DNA of 64,000 bases from Flagellimonas sediminis. GTDB lineage: Bacteria > Bacteroidota > Bacteroidia > Flavobacteriales > Flavobacteriaceae. The DNA is taken from positions 1 through 64,000 of the forward strand of contig NZ_JAAAMI010000011.1 of NCBI RefSeq assembly GCF_010500845.1. The letters are read 5' to 3'. Shown here one piece after another: positions 22,098-30,773 of the stretch (the first letter of the stretch is position 1; each line of letters begins with the position of its first letter). A program made the position numbers and the translations under genes. The notes below the pieces were generated by a model. The model did not search any database, had not been told where the DNA came from, and saw only the letters and a program-made list of their open reading frames with translations.

Positions 22098-24398
22098 ATG
22101 ATAGGGAGGATACTATACCGGGAAAACTGCCAAGGAATTTTGAACTATGTGTTCGGCAAGAAAGGAATGAGTATCCTTGCTTATGGGAATATGTACTCTC
22201 AGGACATATCACAAAGATTCTTCGGGAACGTACTCCATTTTCAAGGGCAGCGCAATGCCACCAAAAACCGCTATGCCCACATCACCTTGAACCTTCCCCA
22301 TGGTGAACATCTTGATGACAAAGCCTTCCGTGAGTTATCGGGGGAATATATGGAACAAATGGGCTATGGGGAACAACCCTATGTAGTGGTCAGGCATAAC
22401 GACACCAAGCACGAGCATGTCCATATCGTGACTACCAATGTGGACGAAGCGGGAAAGGTCATCGGGATCTTCAACAGCCATCGAAGGAACATGGCCACCC
22501 AGCGCCATCTTGAAAAAAAGTATGGCCTATCCCCTTCTCCGGAGAAAAAAGAGCAAAGGGAACTCCCCCTTTATAGATTGCCCCAATTACAGTCCGACAT
22601 GGATCATGCCCAGGGAACGAAGTTCTATTTACAGGATGTGCTCAACGGTATCCTTCAAAAGCACAAGGTTCGGGGTTTTGAAGAACTGGCCAGACTGGTC
22701 AGGCCCTATCACATCGAGTTAAAACTGACGAAGAACGAAACAGGAAGGATAGGGGTCTCATATGGACTGGACAACCAAAACGGATACAGGACAAGGTTCA
22801 TCAACGGTTCCACAGTACATAGAAACTTGAGCGGCCCAAAACTTCAGAAAGTCTTCAATATCAATTCCAGTTCCAAGTTGTTGCCCATGCACCGGAAACG
22901 CCTGTCAAAACAGGTAGGGACCACCTATGCCCTTTTCAAGACCATTCGGCCGAATGAACTGGCCGATGTGCTCAAGGTGTACCAGGGCATCGATATAAGA
23001 CTGGACAGGAAAGGGGATATTGTTCAAGGATATACGATTTATGACAAATCGGGATATGTGTTCAAGGAATCGGAACTAGGTAAACATATCAAGATGCGGA
23101 ACCGTTTGGACATTTTTGGTAAGGGCGATTCCCCCACTGAGATGGATATCGAAAGTAAGCAGTTCAGACTGGAAATCCAAAAACTGATAAAGGAGGCTTT
23201 TTACACATCGTATTTGAAAACCCAAAAACGAACAGGATTGTTTTCGGAGCATATAGAGACCAAAAACCTGCGGGATGTTCTTCAAGATCTGACCACATTG
23301 GAAAAGTACCGATTCTTGGAGCGATACCTTCCAAACAATCAAAAGGTACTGTTCAGGAAAGCGGTTCAAAATATGTTCCCAATTGTCAGGGACAGATTGG
23401 TCGGACAGGAAACAAAAAAGGAAAGGGAAACCCTCGAAGGCAAGTTCAGGCTTATTGGCGATATATTGGAAAAGGGTATTTTCGATGTAGGGGTCAAAGG
23501 GGGAAGCGTTCGGTATTTGTTCCAAGCATTGGGAGTGGAATACCGTGATGATCGATTGTATTTCGCGGACTCCAGCAAACATTCGATTCCTATAGCTTTG
23601 GGAAACCTACCCTCCCCCAAGGACATGGAGGAATATGTATCGACAGGTTTTGTCCGGCAGAACCATTTGCTGTTGGAAATGTTGACGGCACAAAATTCCG
23701 ATAATGGTTCCAAGTTGACTGCAACTGCTTTTTTTCTGCCCATGGTCTTTCCGAAGCTTTTTGAACGGATGCATCCCGTTTACAGACAACGATACGAACA
23801 TACTGCACTGGGTTCATATCTAGAGCATGCCGAACGGATGCATGCCCCTTTCGAGAGATCCGCCAAGGATTATATCTCCTTTTTTAATGCCAAAGGTTTC
23901 TATTTTGTAAAGGGGGAAAATGCGCTCGAGATCAAGTCCATTTATACGGACAAAGCATCAAGTTATGTATTGCCCAAAAGAACAAATCTTTATTTGAGCT
24001 CCATCCCAAATTTGTTCGAAACATTAAAAGGACAGCAAGCCGTTATCAAGGATTTGTTAAAGAACGGAAGGAACCATCTAAAGAACCTAGGGACAGGCCA
24101 CTTGATGGAATTGGGATTCTACGACAGAGTTGCCTTTATGTTGACAGCCGAAAAGATTTACCCGAACCAACACCGTGATATTGTACAGCACCACATGGAC
24201 AATGGACTCCGGGAAGCCATTCAGAGGGCCATGGAAAGAAAAACCAGTATCCAACAGAACCGCTTGCTCAGAAAAGATGTCTATGTCATCGGTTCCCTAT
24301 TGAGAGATAGTGACAAAGAACAAGTGGAGTTCTTTAACGAATTCAGGGACGAACTGACCGATTGGTCAAAACATAAGGGCGGAGGAATTTCATTTTAA
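22098..24398 (+). CDS. Relaxase/mobilization nuclease (module 2), 766 aa
   Basis: Large MobA/VirD2-type relaxase. The N-terminal nuclease (about 1-150) has a catalytic-type Tyr in ILNYVFGKKG and the three-histidine motif HNDTKHEHVHIVTTNV (about residues 97-112). The middle (about 170-270) resembles the conserved post-relaxase region, and the rest (270-760) is helical and unassigned. It ends DWSKHKGGGISF, the basic Gly-rich tail shared with the other relaxase, the Fic protein and the 16857 protein. No coupling protein or type IV secretion genes are present, so transfer would need a helper element. Confidence 0.88.
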   Translation: MIGRILYRENCQGILNYVFGKKGMSILAYGNMYSQDISQRFFGNVLHFQGQRNATKNRYAHITLNLPHGEHLDDKAFRELSGEYMEQMGYGEQPYVVVRHNDTKHEHVHIVTTNVDEAGKVIGIFNSHRRNMATQRHLEKKYGLSPSPEKKEQRELPLYRLPQLQSDMDHAQGTKFYLQDVLNGILQKHKVRGFEELARLVRPYHIELKLTKNETGRIGVSYGLDNQNGYRTRFINGSTVHRNLSGPKLQKVFNINSSSKLLPMHRKRLSKQVGTTYALFKTIRPNELADVLKVYQGIDIRLDRKGDIVQGYTIYDKSGYVFKESELGKHIKMRNRLDIFGKGDSPTEMDIESKQFRLEIQKLIKEAFYTSYLKTQKRTGLFSEHIETKNLRDVLQDLTTLEKYRFLERYLPNNQKVLFRKAVQNMFPIVRDRLVGQETKKERETLEGKFRLIGDILEKGIFDVGVKGGSVRYLFQALGVEYRDDRLYFADSSKHSIPIALGNLPSPKDMEEYVSTGFVRQNHLLLEMLTAQNSDNGSKLTATAFFLPMVFPKLFERMHPVYRQRYEHTALGSYLEHAERMHAPFERSAKDYISFFNAKGFYFVKGENALEIKSIYTDKASSYVLPKRTNLYLSSIPNLFETLKGQQAVIKDLLKNGRNHLKNLGTGHLMELGFYDRVAFMLTAEKIYPNQHRDIVQHHMDNGLREAIQRAMERKTSIQQNRLLRKDVYVIGSLLRDSDKEQVEFFNEFRDELTDWSKHKGGGISF

Positions 24399-24751
24399 AT
24401 CTGTGTAGACGTTCCGTAGTTTTAAAAAGGATAGATCTGAGAAAAAGTTCAACATTAAAATAAATGATAAAAATATTACAACACTTTGATGGAAAAAATA
24501 CATTCATAGAAGCAAAAGTATTTGATATCATTTCCTCTTAATGGTAAGGTTGTAATGAGAGAAAGAAAAAGCGACTATAAATACTCTCTTGGGGTAAATC
24601 AACTGGATGGAAGGGTCTGTAAATTAAAAGGCTATAACTTCTAAAAGACGACTAAATATTGTTTTCCTATTAAAAAGGCTTGATAGGAGCTCTTTAAAAT
24701 TTATAAAGTCCTCTCCAAGCTTTATTTTTGCATTCCAATTAAGAATCCATT
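24399..24751. other. Intergenic region, possible terminator
   Basis: AT-rich with no credible gene; a 29-codon frame at 24555-24644 has no support. An imperfect stem GGCTTGATAGGAG ... CTCTCCAAGC followed by TTTATTTTT (about 24677-24728) could end transcription of the mobilization operon just before ccsBA. Confidence 0.35.
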
Positions 24752-27700
24752 ATGCTCGATTTACTCAAGAAAACCCTATTCTCCACCAAATTAATGGCCG
24801 TTTTGTTTCTTCTTTTTGCTACTGCAATGGCCATGGCAACTTTCATTGAAACTTGGTACAGCATCGAAACCGCCCGTATTTATATTTACAATGCCACTTG
24901 GTTCGAGGCCATTATGGTCTTCTTTGTAATTAATTTCTTAGGAAACATTTATAGGTACAACCTTTTGCAATGGAAAAAATGGCCCGTTTTGGTTTTGCAC
25001 CTGTCATGGATATTGATAATTATAGGAGCTTTCGTAACACGATATATAAGTTACGAAGGAATGATGCCCATTCGCGAAGGCCAGACGGAAAATGTCTTTT
25101 ATTCAGATAAAACTTTTCTCACCGCCTATATCAATGGAGAAATTGAGGGAGAACCAAGGCGCAAGATTTTAGAAGACGAAATTTTGGTTACCCAAGAAGG
25201 GAAAAGATCAAGTTTGCCTTGGAACGATGATTTTAATGGAAATGAATTCAGAATTGAATATGTAGATTTTATAAAAGGAGCTAAGGAAGGCCTCATTCCC
25301 GATGAAAATGGCAAAGAATATCTAAAAATTGTTGAGGCAGGTAATGGGCAACGGCACGAACATTTTTTAGAGGATGGAACCGTTGCCAGCATCCATAATG
25401 TCCTGTTTGCCCTTAATAAGGAGACCAAAGGGGCAATTAACTTTTATACTCGGGAAGGAGGGTATTTTATAGAAGCTCCTTTTGAAGGCAATTTTATGCG
25501 AATGGCTGACCAGTTTCAGGGAAAAGTGGTAAAGGATAGCCTTCAGGAATTACAGCTGCGTTCTCTGTATTCTATGGCCGGAATGCAATTTGTTTTACCT
25601 GAGCCATTATTTAAAGGGCATTATGGTGTGGTCAAAGTCCCGGAGAATGAAATCACGGAACAGACCCAGGACGCTTTGGTAGTTGCCGTAACTGCAGATG
25701 GGCAAACAATGGAAAAGAAATTATTGGGCAGTAAGGGACCCTCAGATTTTGCTGCCCCGTTTTCCTTAGGGGGATTGCAATTTTCACTGAGATATGGCTC
25801 TAGACCTTATCAATTACCTTTTGGTGTGAAACTCAATGACTTTATCGCAGAAAAGTACCCCGGGACTGTCAATGTATACAAATCCTTTATGAGCAAAGTA
25901 ACTATCGAGGATGAACGTTCCTTTGATTATGATATTTATATGAACCATATTTTGGACCATGACGGTTATCGCTTTTTTCAAGCCAGTTTTATGCCAGATG
26001 AAAAGGGTACGATTTTGAGCGTTAATCATGATTTTTGGGGAACATGGATTACCTATACCGGCTACTTCTTACTTTATGCTGGATTAATGGGAATTATGTT
26101 TTTTGGTAAAACGCGATTTAAGGACTTGGGCAAGGCATTGGAAAAAGTGAAAAAGAACAAGGCAAAAATGGCATCAGTTTTGTTATTTATGATTGGTTGT
26201 CTTCAAGGGTCGGCACAACAAGTACATGAAGAATCCCATAACAACTTGCCCACTCAGCAGCAAATAGATTCGCTTATCAAGGCCACAACTGTTAGTGGGA
26301 AACATGCGGATAAATTTGGAGAACTGGTAATCCAAGATGAAGGAGGGCGAATGAAGCCCTTGCATACTTTTACTTCTGAGTTGTTGCGTAAGCTCAGCGG
26401 TAAGGACAAATTCAAGGATATGAATTCCAATCAGGTGTTCCTTTCCATGATGATGAACCCACCCCTTTGGTACAATACGGAATTTATCAAAGTCGGTAAA
26501 TGGCAAAATGATAGTATTCGTCAGATATTGGGGGTAAAAAAAACAAATGATTACATTAAGCCGGTTGAATTGTTCGATGCTACAGGCATGTACAAACTAA
26601 GGCCCTATTTGGAAGAGGCAAGCTCTACGACCAATCCCAATGAATTCCAAAAAGACTTTATCAAAGTTCATGAACGCTTCTCTTTGTTGGAAATGGCATT
26701 GAGCGGAAACATATTGAAAATTTTTCCGTTGTTGAACGATGAGAACAATAAATGGGTTTCTGCCGTGGAATTCCGTTCAGGTCAATATCAGGTGCAAGAT
26801 TCCCTGTATGCCAATTTTATAAAGAACAGTCTTCCATATTACATTAATACTTTACGAAGTGCTATTGATACAGGGGATTACTCAGAATCCGATAAGCTAC
26901 TGGAAGCCTTTAAACAAAACCAAAGAAATCATGGTTCAGAAGTACTGCTATCCGAAAAAAAGGTAAAAGCCGAAATCATTTACAACAAGCTAAACATATT
27001 CAATCGTCTGTACCAATATTATATGATGGTGGGAGTGCTGTTGTTCTTGATTCTAATATTCAGGATTTTTAAGGACAGGGAAATCTGGAAGGCCTCAACC
27101 TATTTCTTAAAGGGGACGATTATTTTATTTTTTATTTGGCATACCGCAGGCTTGGTATTACGTTGGTACATTTCGGGGCATGCCCCTTGGAGTAATGCTT
27201 ATGAAAGTATTCTGTATGTTTCCTGGGCGACATTGGGCATGGGACTGCTTTTTACCAGAAAAAGTGACTTGACCCTAGCTGCAAGTGCTTTCGTCGCTTC
27301 GATGCTGCTCTGGATTGGGCACCAAAGTTGGGTAGACCCTTCCATTGCCAATCTGGTGCCTGTTTTGGATAGTTATTGGGTTATGATCCATGTACCTATA
27401 ATTGTAGGCAGCTACGGTCCTTTCACAGTAAGCATGATCTTGGGTGTGGTTTCATTGATTCTTATTATTCTGACAAACAAAAAGAACAAAAGGAAAATGG
27501 AAATTAACTTGAAGGAGTTGACCATTATCAATGAACTGACCTTAACAGTAGGTTTGGTGATGCTCACCATTGGCAACTTTTTGGGAGGGCAATGGGCCAA
27601 TGAGAGTTGGGGACGTTATTGGGGGTGGGACCCCAAAGAAACTTGGGCATTGATTTCCATCATGGTCTATGCTTTTGTTCTACATATGAGATTGGTACCT

Positions 27701-27928
27701 GGACTAAGGGGAAGATGGATTTACAATTTTATGAGTGTAGCTGCCTATGGCAGTATTATGATGACCTATTTTGGGGTTAATTTCTTTTTGGTCGGCCTTC
27801 ATAGCTACGCGCAGTCGGGTTCCGCAGCCATTACCCCAGATTATGTGAAATATATTGCCTTTGGATTGTTAGTTCTTGGCGTTATCAGTTACTGGAGGTA
27901 TCGAGCGAATTATCTGAAACTGCAGTGA
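24752..27928 (+). CDS. ccsBA: CcsBA-type cytochrome c biogenesis protein (ResB-ResC fusion)
   Basis: 1058-residue heme exporter and cytochrome c synthase of system II. The N-terminal ResB/CcsB half has three or four transmembrane helices (from LLKKTLFSTKLMAVLFLLFA) and a large periplasmic loop. The C-terminal CcsA half has multiple helices and the heme-handling WWD-type motif WGRYWGWDPKETWALI, with flanking histidines (VLHMR, LHSYAQ). This fusion is usual in Bacteroidota. Its length and motifs are complete. It lies between the relaxase of module 2 and a second copy of the 49-nt integrase-flanking repeat, so it may be element cargo, or chromosomal with a relic repeat beyond it. Confidence 0.92.
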   Translation: MLDLLKKTLFSTKLMAVLFLLFATAMAMATFIETWYSIETARIYIYNATWFEAIMVFFVINFLGNIYRYNLLQWKKWPVLVLHLSWILIIIGAFVTRYISYEGMMPIREGQTENVFYSDKTFLTAYINGEIEGEPRRKILEDEILVTQEGKRSSLPWNDDFNGNEFRIEYVDFIKGAKEGLIPDENGKEYLKIVEAGNGQRHEHFLEDGTVASIHNVLFALNKETKGAINFYTREGGYFIEAPFEGNFMRMADQFQGKVVKDSLQELQLRSLYSMAGMQFVLPEPLFKGHYGVVKVPENEITEQTQDALVVAVTADGQTMEKKLLGSKGPSDFAAPFSLGGLQFSLRYGSRPYQLPFGVKLNDFIAEKYPGTVNVYKSFMSKVTIEDERSFDYDIYMNHILDHDGYRFFQASFMPDEKGTILSVNHDFWGTWITYTGYFLLYAGLMGIMFFGKTRFKDLGKALEKVKKNKAKMASVLLFMIGCLQGSAQQVHEESHNNLPTQQQIDSLIKATTVSGKHADKFGELVIQDEGGRMKPLHTFTSELLRKLSGKDKFKDMNSNQVFLSMMMNPPLWYNTEFIKVGKWQNDSIRQILGVKKTNDYIKPVELFDATGMYKLRPYLEEASSTTNPNEFQKDFIKVHERFSLLEMALSGNILKIFPLLNDENNKWVSAVEFRSGQYQVQDSLYANFIKNSLPYYINTLRSAIDTGDYSESDKLLEAFKQNQRNHGSEVLLSEKKVKAEIIYNKLNIFNRLYQYYMMVGVLLFLILIFRIFKDREIWKASTYFLKGTIILFFIWHTAGLVLRWYISGHAPWSNAYESILYVSWATLGMGLLFTRKSDLTLAASAFVASMLLWIGHQSWVDPSIANLVPVLDSYWVMIHVPIIVGSYGPFTVSMILGVVSLILIILTNKKNKRKMEINLKELTIINELTLTVGLVMLTIGNFLGGQWANESWGRYWGWDPKETWALISIMVYAFVLHMRLVPGLRGRWIYNFMSVAAYGSIMMTYFGVNFFLVGLHSYAQSGSAAITPDYVKYIAFGLLVLGVISYWRYRANYLKLQ

Positions 27929-28443
27929 ACGTCCTATCAGTAGAACTAAGTCACTAAATCATTCTTTTAAAATTAGGAAGGTTATTCAGACATAAATTTA
28001 CATCTTAACTGATTTTACCTCGCTCAGTAAATTAGTTTGTCTATGATTTGGAGCTTGTAGCACTTCACTCCGTTTCGTTAACTGTTATTTCAGTTTTCTT
28101 TAAATACTTAGCTAAAAGTGTACTATTTTATACCATTTAAAGAGATTCATTTAATAAAGAAAAGAAGTAGAACTGGAGACTACTGTCCACTAATATAATG
28201 AGAATTGTGAAAAGTTAGAAGCTTCGAAATAGCAGGGGTTATAATTTTACCAAACACCTCAAAAATTCTGCTTGAGGTAGTTTTGTTTGACTTCATCCTA
28301 CACACAAAAATCTTTTTATTTAACAATGAAAGATAGTATTCGTACAGACTTAGCCAGTAACATTTTCCGTTCCTTTTTATGATTTCACACATACTCCTTT
28401 TTCGAAACGCCCACTTTAAAAATATCTTTTTATTGAAATTCTA

Positions 28444-28494
28444 GCACCCTTCGGGAGCTTTTTGTGGACAGGGAGAAGAAGAAAAACTTGGATT
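28444..28494. repeat. Short dispersed repeat, copy 2
   Basis: Similar along about 51 bp to 8978-9029: GCACCCTTCGGGAGC, then a TTTTGTGGA, AGGGAGAAG and GAAAAA tract, then TTGGAT. It stands 40 bp left of the 49-nt repeat. Confidence 0.5.
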
Positions 28495-28533
28495 TTAAGG
28501 TAAAAACAATCAAAAAGTTGCCTAAAATGGAGC

Positions 28534-28582
28534 CATATAAAACCATAAAGTATCAATTTTTGAGTGCAAATTGAGTGCAAAT
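28534..28582. repeat. 49-nt direct repeat, right copy (candidate att relic)
   Basis: Matches 15257-15305 at 42 of 49 positions, including the tandem 11-mer TTGAGTGCAAA twice and the leading CATATAAAACCATA. Same orientation, 13.3 kb apart. It could mark the right end of the integrase-bearing element, or a relic of another integrase locus. Confidence 0.6.
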
Positions 28583-28815
28583 AAAAGAGACCTTAAAGAG
28601 TTCAATCTCTAAGGCCTTGATTTTCAAGTGACCTCAAGAGGACACAGTTCAAACTTTTTGAAGGAAGATATTGAAATCATTATCAAAGAATCATTTCATA
28701 TTAGAAGTGCTTGATTTTAATTTTTCAATGAGTTCTATGCTATAAATAATGAATGTGGTGGCATTTTTGATTAAATTTTTAATATCTCTTAGCGATCTAC
28801 GATTGCAAATAAAAA

Positions 28816-29661
28816 CTATTTATCTAAATGTGGAATGACCATAAAGGGAATGGTAATATGAAACCCTATCTTTTTAATGGTAGGCTCAATGAACAACCGC
28901 TCCAAAAAAGTATGCCTGTTCTGTACCATGACCAAGAGGTTCGTTCGTTTCTTTACCTGAAAACCGTTAATGGCAGTAATTATTTCCTGGCTCGGCAAAT
29001 CGTGGAACAGGTGGGCAATCCCGTTAAGAACATCCTTTAGTTTTTGTTTGTTCTTCAGTTGATTTTGTGTCAAGTCAAAGCCCGAGGAAACGTGTATTAT
29101 CTCTATATCGCCACTATGGCTTATGGCAATGTTCAAAAGTTGTTGCAACTGTTCTTTTTGATAATCGATCTCATAATCGGTCGGAAAGAGGATTTTCGTT
29201 GGATTTTCATACTCATGGCCTGAAGGTACGGCGATAACCGGGCAGGTCGCTTTTTTGATGACATGTACTGTGTGCGTGCCCAACAATATTTCTTTCGCCC
29301 CCGTTGCCCCTTGGGTACCCATGATAACAAGGTCGGCCTTTTCGTTTTTTACGGTCTGAATTACTTCGTCTACCAAAAAATTCAAGGCGCTATGGGGTAT
29401 AAAAATATGTGCTGGATCATCGAATTCTTCTTCGAGCTTGGTTTTCAGTTCTTCCAGTCGGCTTTGGGAACTTTCTTGGTATGAATCGCCCAGCCCGATC
29501 TGACCGGGACTTTGCAATACATATTCCGTCTGGTAGATGGCCGGGGTATAGGTGTGGAGCAAATAAAAAGTAGTCTGCACATCATTAAACAACTGTACTG
29601 CATAACGGATGGCATTATACGCATTTTCGGAAAAATCGGTTGGTAGGATTATTTTTTTCAT
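28816..29661 (-). CDS. Universal stress protein, tandem-domain
   Basis: 281-residue cytoplasmic protein with two UspA-type domains. Domain 1 begins MKKIILPTDFSENAYNAIRYA and has the ATP-binding G-type motif VIMGTQGATGAKEILLGTH (consensus GxxGxxxxxxGS/T). Domain 2 (about 155-281) begins TKILFPTDYE and is shorter. It is a paralogue of the next gene upstream (29844-30686), with the same start and layout. A weak copy of the ATGA-N6-TCAT operator lies at 29714-29727 with a -7-like box at the common spacing. It probably belongs to the regulon of the receiver-CRP protein. Confidence 0.9.
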   Translation of the reverse strand: MKKIILPTDFSENAYNAIRYAVQLFNDVQTTFYLLHTYTPAIYQTEYVLQSPGQIGLGDSYQESSQSRLEELKTKLEEEFDDPAHIFIPHSALNFLVDEVIQTVKNEKADLVIMGTQGATGAKEILLGTHTVHVIKKATCPVIAVPSGHEYENPTKILFPTDYEIDYQKEQLQQLLNIAISHSGDIEIIHVSSGFDLTQNQLKNKQKLKDVLNGIAHLFHDLPSQEIITAINGFQVKKRTNLLVMVQNRHTFLERLFIEPTIKKIGFHITIPFMVIPHLDK

Positions 29662-29713
29662 CGTTTTAAAATTCTAGATTGGGCCAAAATAATTGGGGCA
29701 CCAGTCAAAAACC

Positions 29714-29727
29714 GTGATATTCGTCAG
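29714..29727 (-). promoter_or_regulatory. Weak CRP/FNR-type operator upstream of usp 28816-29661
   Basis: GTGATATTCGTCAG keeps TGA-N6-TCA but not the outer A/T. Its centre is 29.5 bp from the first base of TATTTTGG (29691 to 29684, minus strand), exactly the spacing seen at the four strong sites. Confidence 0.4.
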
Positions 29728-29843
29728 TTTAAAAAATGGGGCGGTCGTATTCAGGGTACCCCCCTTTAATAAAGCCCCCCTTACTATTGACCAACTATTT
29801 TTCTTGATCTTAAGCTTGAAACCAGGGAAACCTGAAATATTTT

Positions 29844-30686
29844 TCATTCATGTAGCACCAAAAAAGGCACCTCGGTATGATAACTGATCTTCTCCACTTC
29901 CGGTCGAAATAAAATCCGTTGGAAGAAATTTAGGTTCTTGGCAACCATAGCAATCATATCAATATCCCTGCTTTCGACAAAGTGTTGGATAGCAGTTTCA
30001 AGACTTTGGCCTGTTACCGAATGAAAACTATGATCGACATCTACGAGATAGTCGTGAAGAAAATTCTTGTTGTTATGTTGCTCCTCGCTCAACTCCTTTA
30101 CATTTTTAGAGATATGCAAAATGCTGAGTTTGGTCTTGTTCATCGTAAGCATTTCGATCAGAGTATCCAATACATTCATATCGTAACCGATCTGGTAATC
30201 GGTAGGAAATGCGATTTCCTTGAGAGCGGCATATTCCGCATCTTCGGGAATTACCAATAACGGACATTTTACCCTAGTGATCACATCGCCGGTATTGCTT
30301 CCGATGGTAGCTTTTTTTAACCCCGTTGCGCCTTTGGTACCCATAATGATCAGGTCGATCCTTTTGTTTTCAGATTGCCGTTTTATGGCATCCACAAAAA
30401 TATCGAAGAGGGCGAGGGGAACAAAAGTATGTCCGGTATTCAGGGGGATCTCCTTTTTTATGCGATCCAACAATCGCCGAAGTTTTTCTTTGCTATCCTT
30501 TAGAATGATAGTATTAATGTTTTCACCCGCTGCACCTACCGCCATCCCCGCACCGGAATAGTGTGGAATAGTGTTGACGTGCATGAGGTAAAAAGTACAT
30601 CGCGTTTTTTTGAACATTTCAAGGCCGTATTTTATGGCGTTCCATGCGTTGTCGGAGAAATCGGTGGGGATCAAGATCTGCTTCAT
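29844..30686 (-). CDS. Universal stress protein, tandem-domain
   Basis: 280-residue UspA-family protein, paralogous to 28816-29661. Domain 1 starts MKQILIPTDFSDNAWNAIKYG and has the nucleotide-binding motif IIMGTKGATGLKKATIGSN; domain 2 starts KEIAFPTDYQIGYD. It starts 56 nt from a perfect-pattern operator (30742-30755), with a TAATTTTA -7 box between. Its position directly downstream of the receiver-CRP regulator gene, with its own regulated promoter, suggests feedback-linked expression. Likely a stress-induced ATP-binding regulator; the target is unknown. Confidence 0.9.
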   Translation of the reverse strand: MKQILIPTDFSDNAWNAIKYGLEMFKKTRCTFYLMHVNTIPHYSGAGMAVGAAGENINTIILKDSKEKLRRLLDRIKKEIPLNTGHTFVPLALFDIFVDAIKRQSENKRIDLIIMGTKGATGLKKATIGSNTGDVITRVKCPLLVIPEDAEYAALKEIAFPTDYQIGYDMNVLDTLIEMLTMNKTKLSILHISKNVKELSEEQHNNKNFLHDYLVDVDHSFHSVTGQSLETAIQHFVESRDIDMIAMVAKNLNFFQRILFRPEVEKISYHTEVPFLVLHE

Positions 30687-30741
30687 TCCAGCCTAAATTT
30701 TGGTATTGCCGTAAAATTAAAGCCTTCAAAACCCACATAAT

Positions 30742-30755
30742 ATGATTATGGTCAT
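30742..30755 (-). promoter_or_regulatory. CRP/FNR-type operator of usp 29844-30686
   Basis: ATGATTATGGTCAT fits ATGA-nn-AT-nn-TCAT. The centre lies 29.5 bp from the first base of TAATTTTA (30719 to 30712, minus strand), a Bacteroidetes-type -7 box. This places the operator near -41.5, the class II activator position. Confidence 0.75.
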
Positions 30756-30773
30756 GTTCGGAAGGAGAAAAAT

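Larger units (their letters stand above)
27929..28815. other. Gene-free stretch with element relics
   Basis: About 890 bp without a supported gene. It holds the second short dispersed repeat (28444-28494), the second 49-nt repeat (28534-28582) and, right after it, an imperfect hairpin CCTTAAAGAG-TTCAAT-CTCTAAGG (about 28592-28615). A minus frame at 28180-28392 (70 codons) has no recognisable content. This looks like the right-hand scar of the mobile region. Confidence 0.5.

Noticed and set aside
28180..28392. 70-residue minus-strand frame
   Set aside because: No recognisable content and no start context; lies in a scar region with repeats.
28620..28660. Possible degenerate tRNA 3' end (TGACCTCAAGAGGACACAGTTCAAAC)
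   Set aside because: The T-arm-like bases cannot be folded into a tRNA arm with a convincing stem and no anticodon arm follows.
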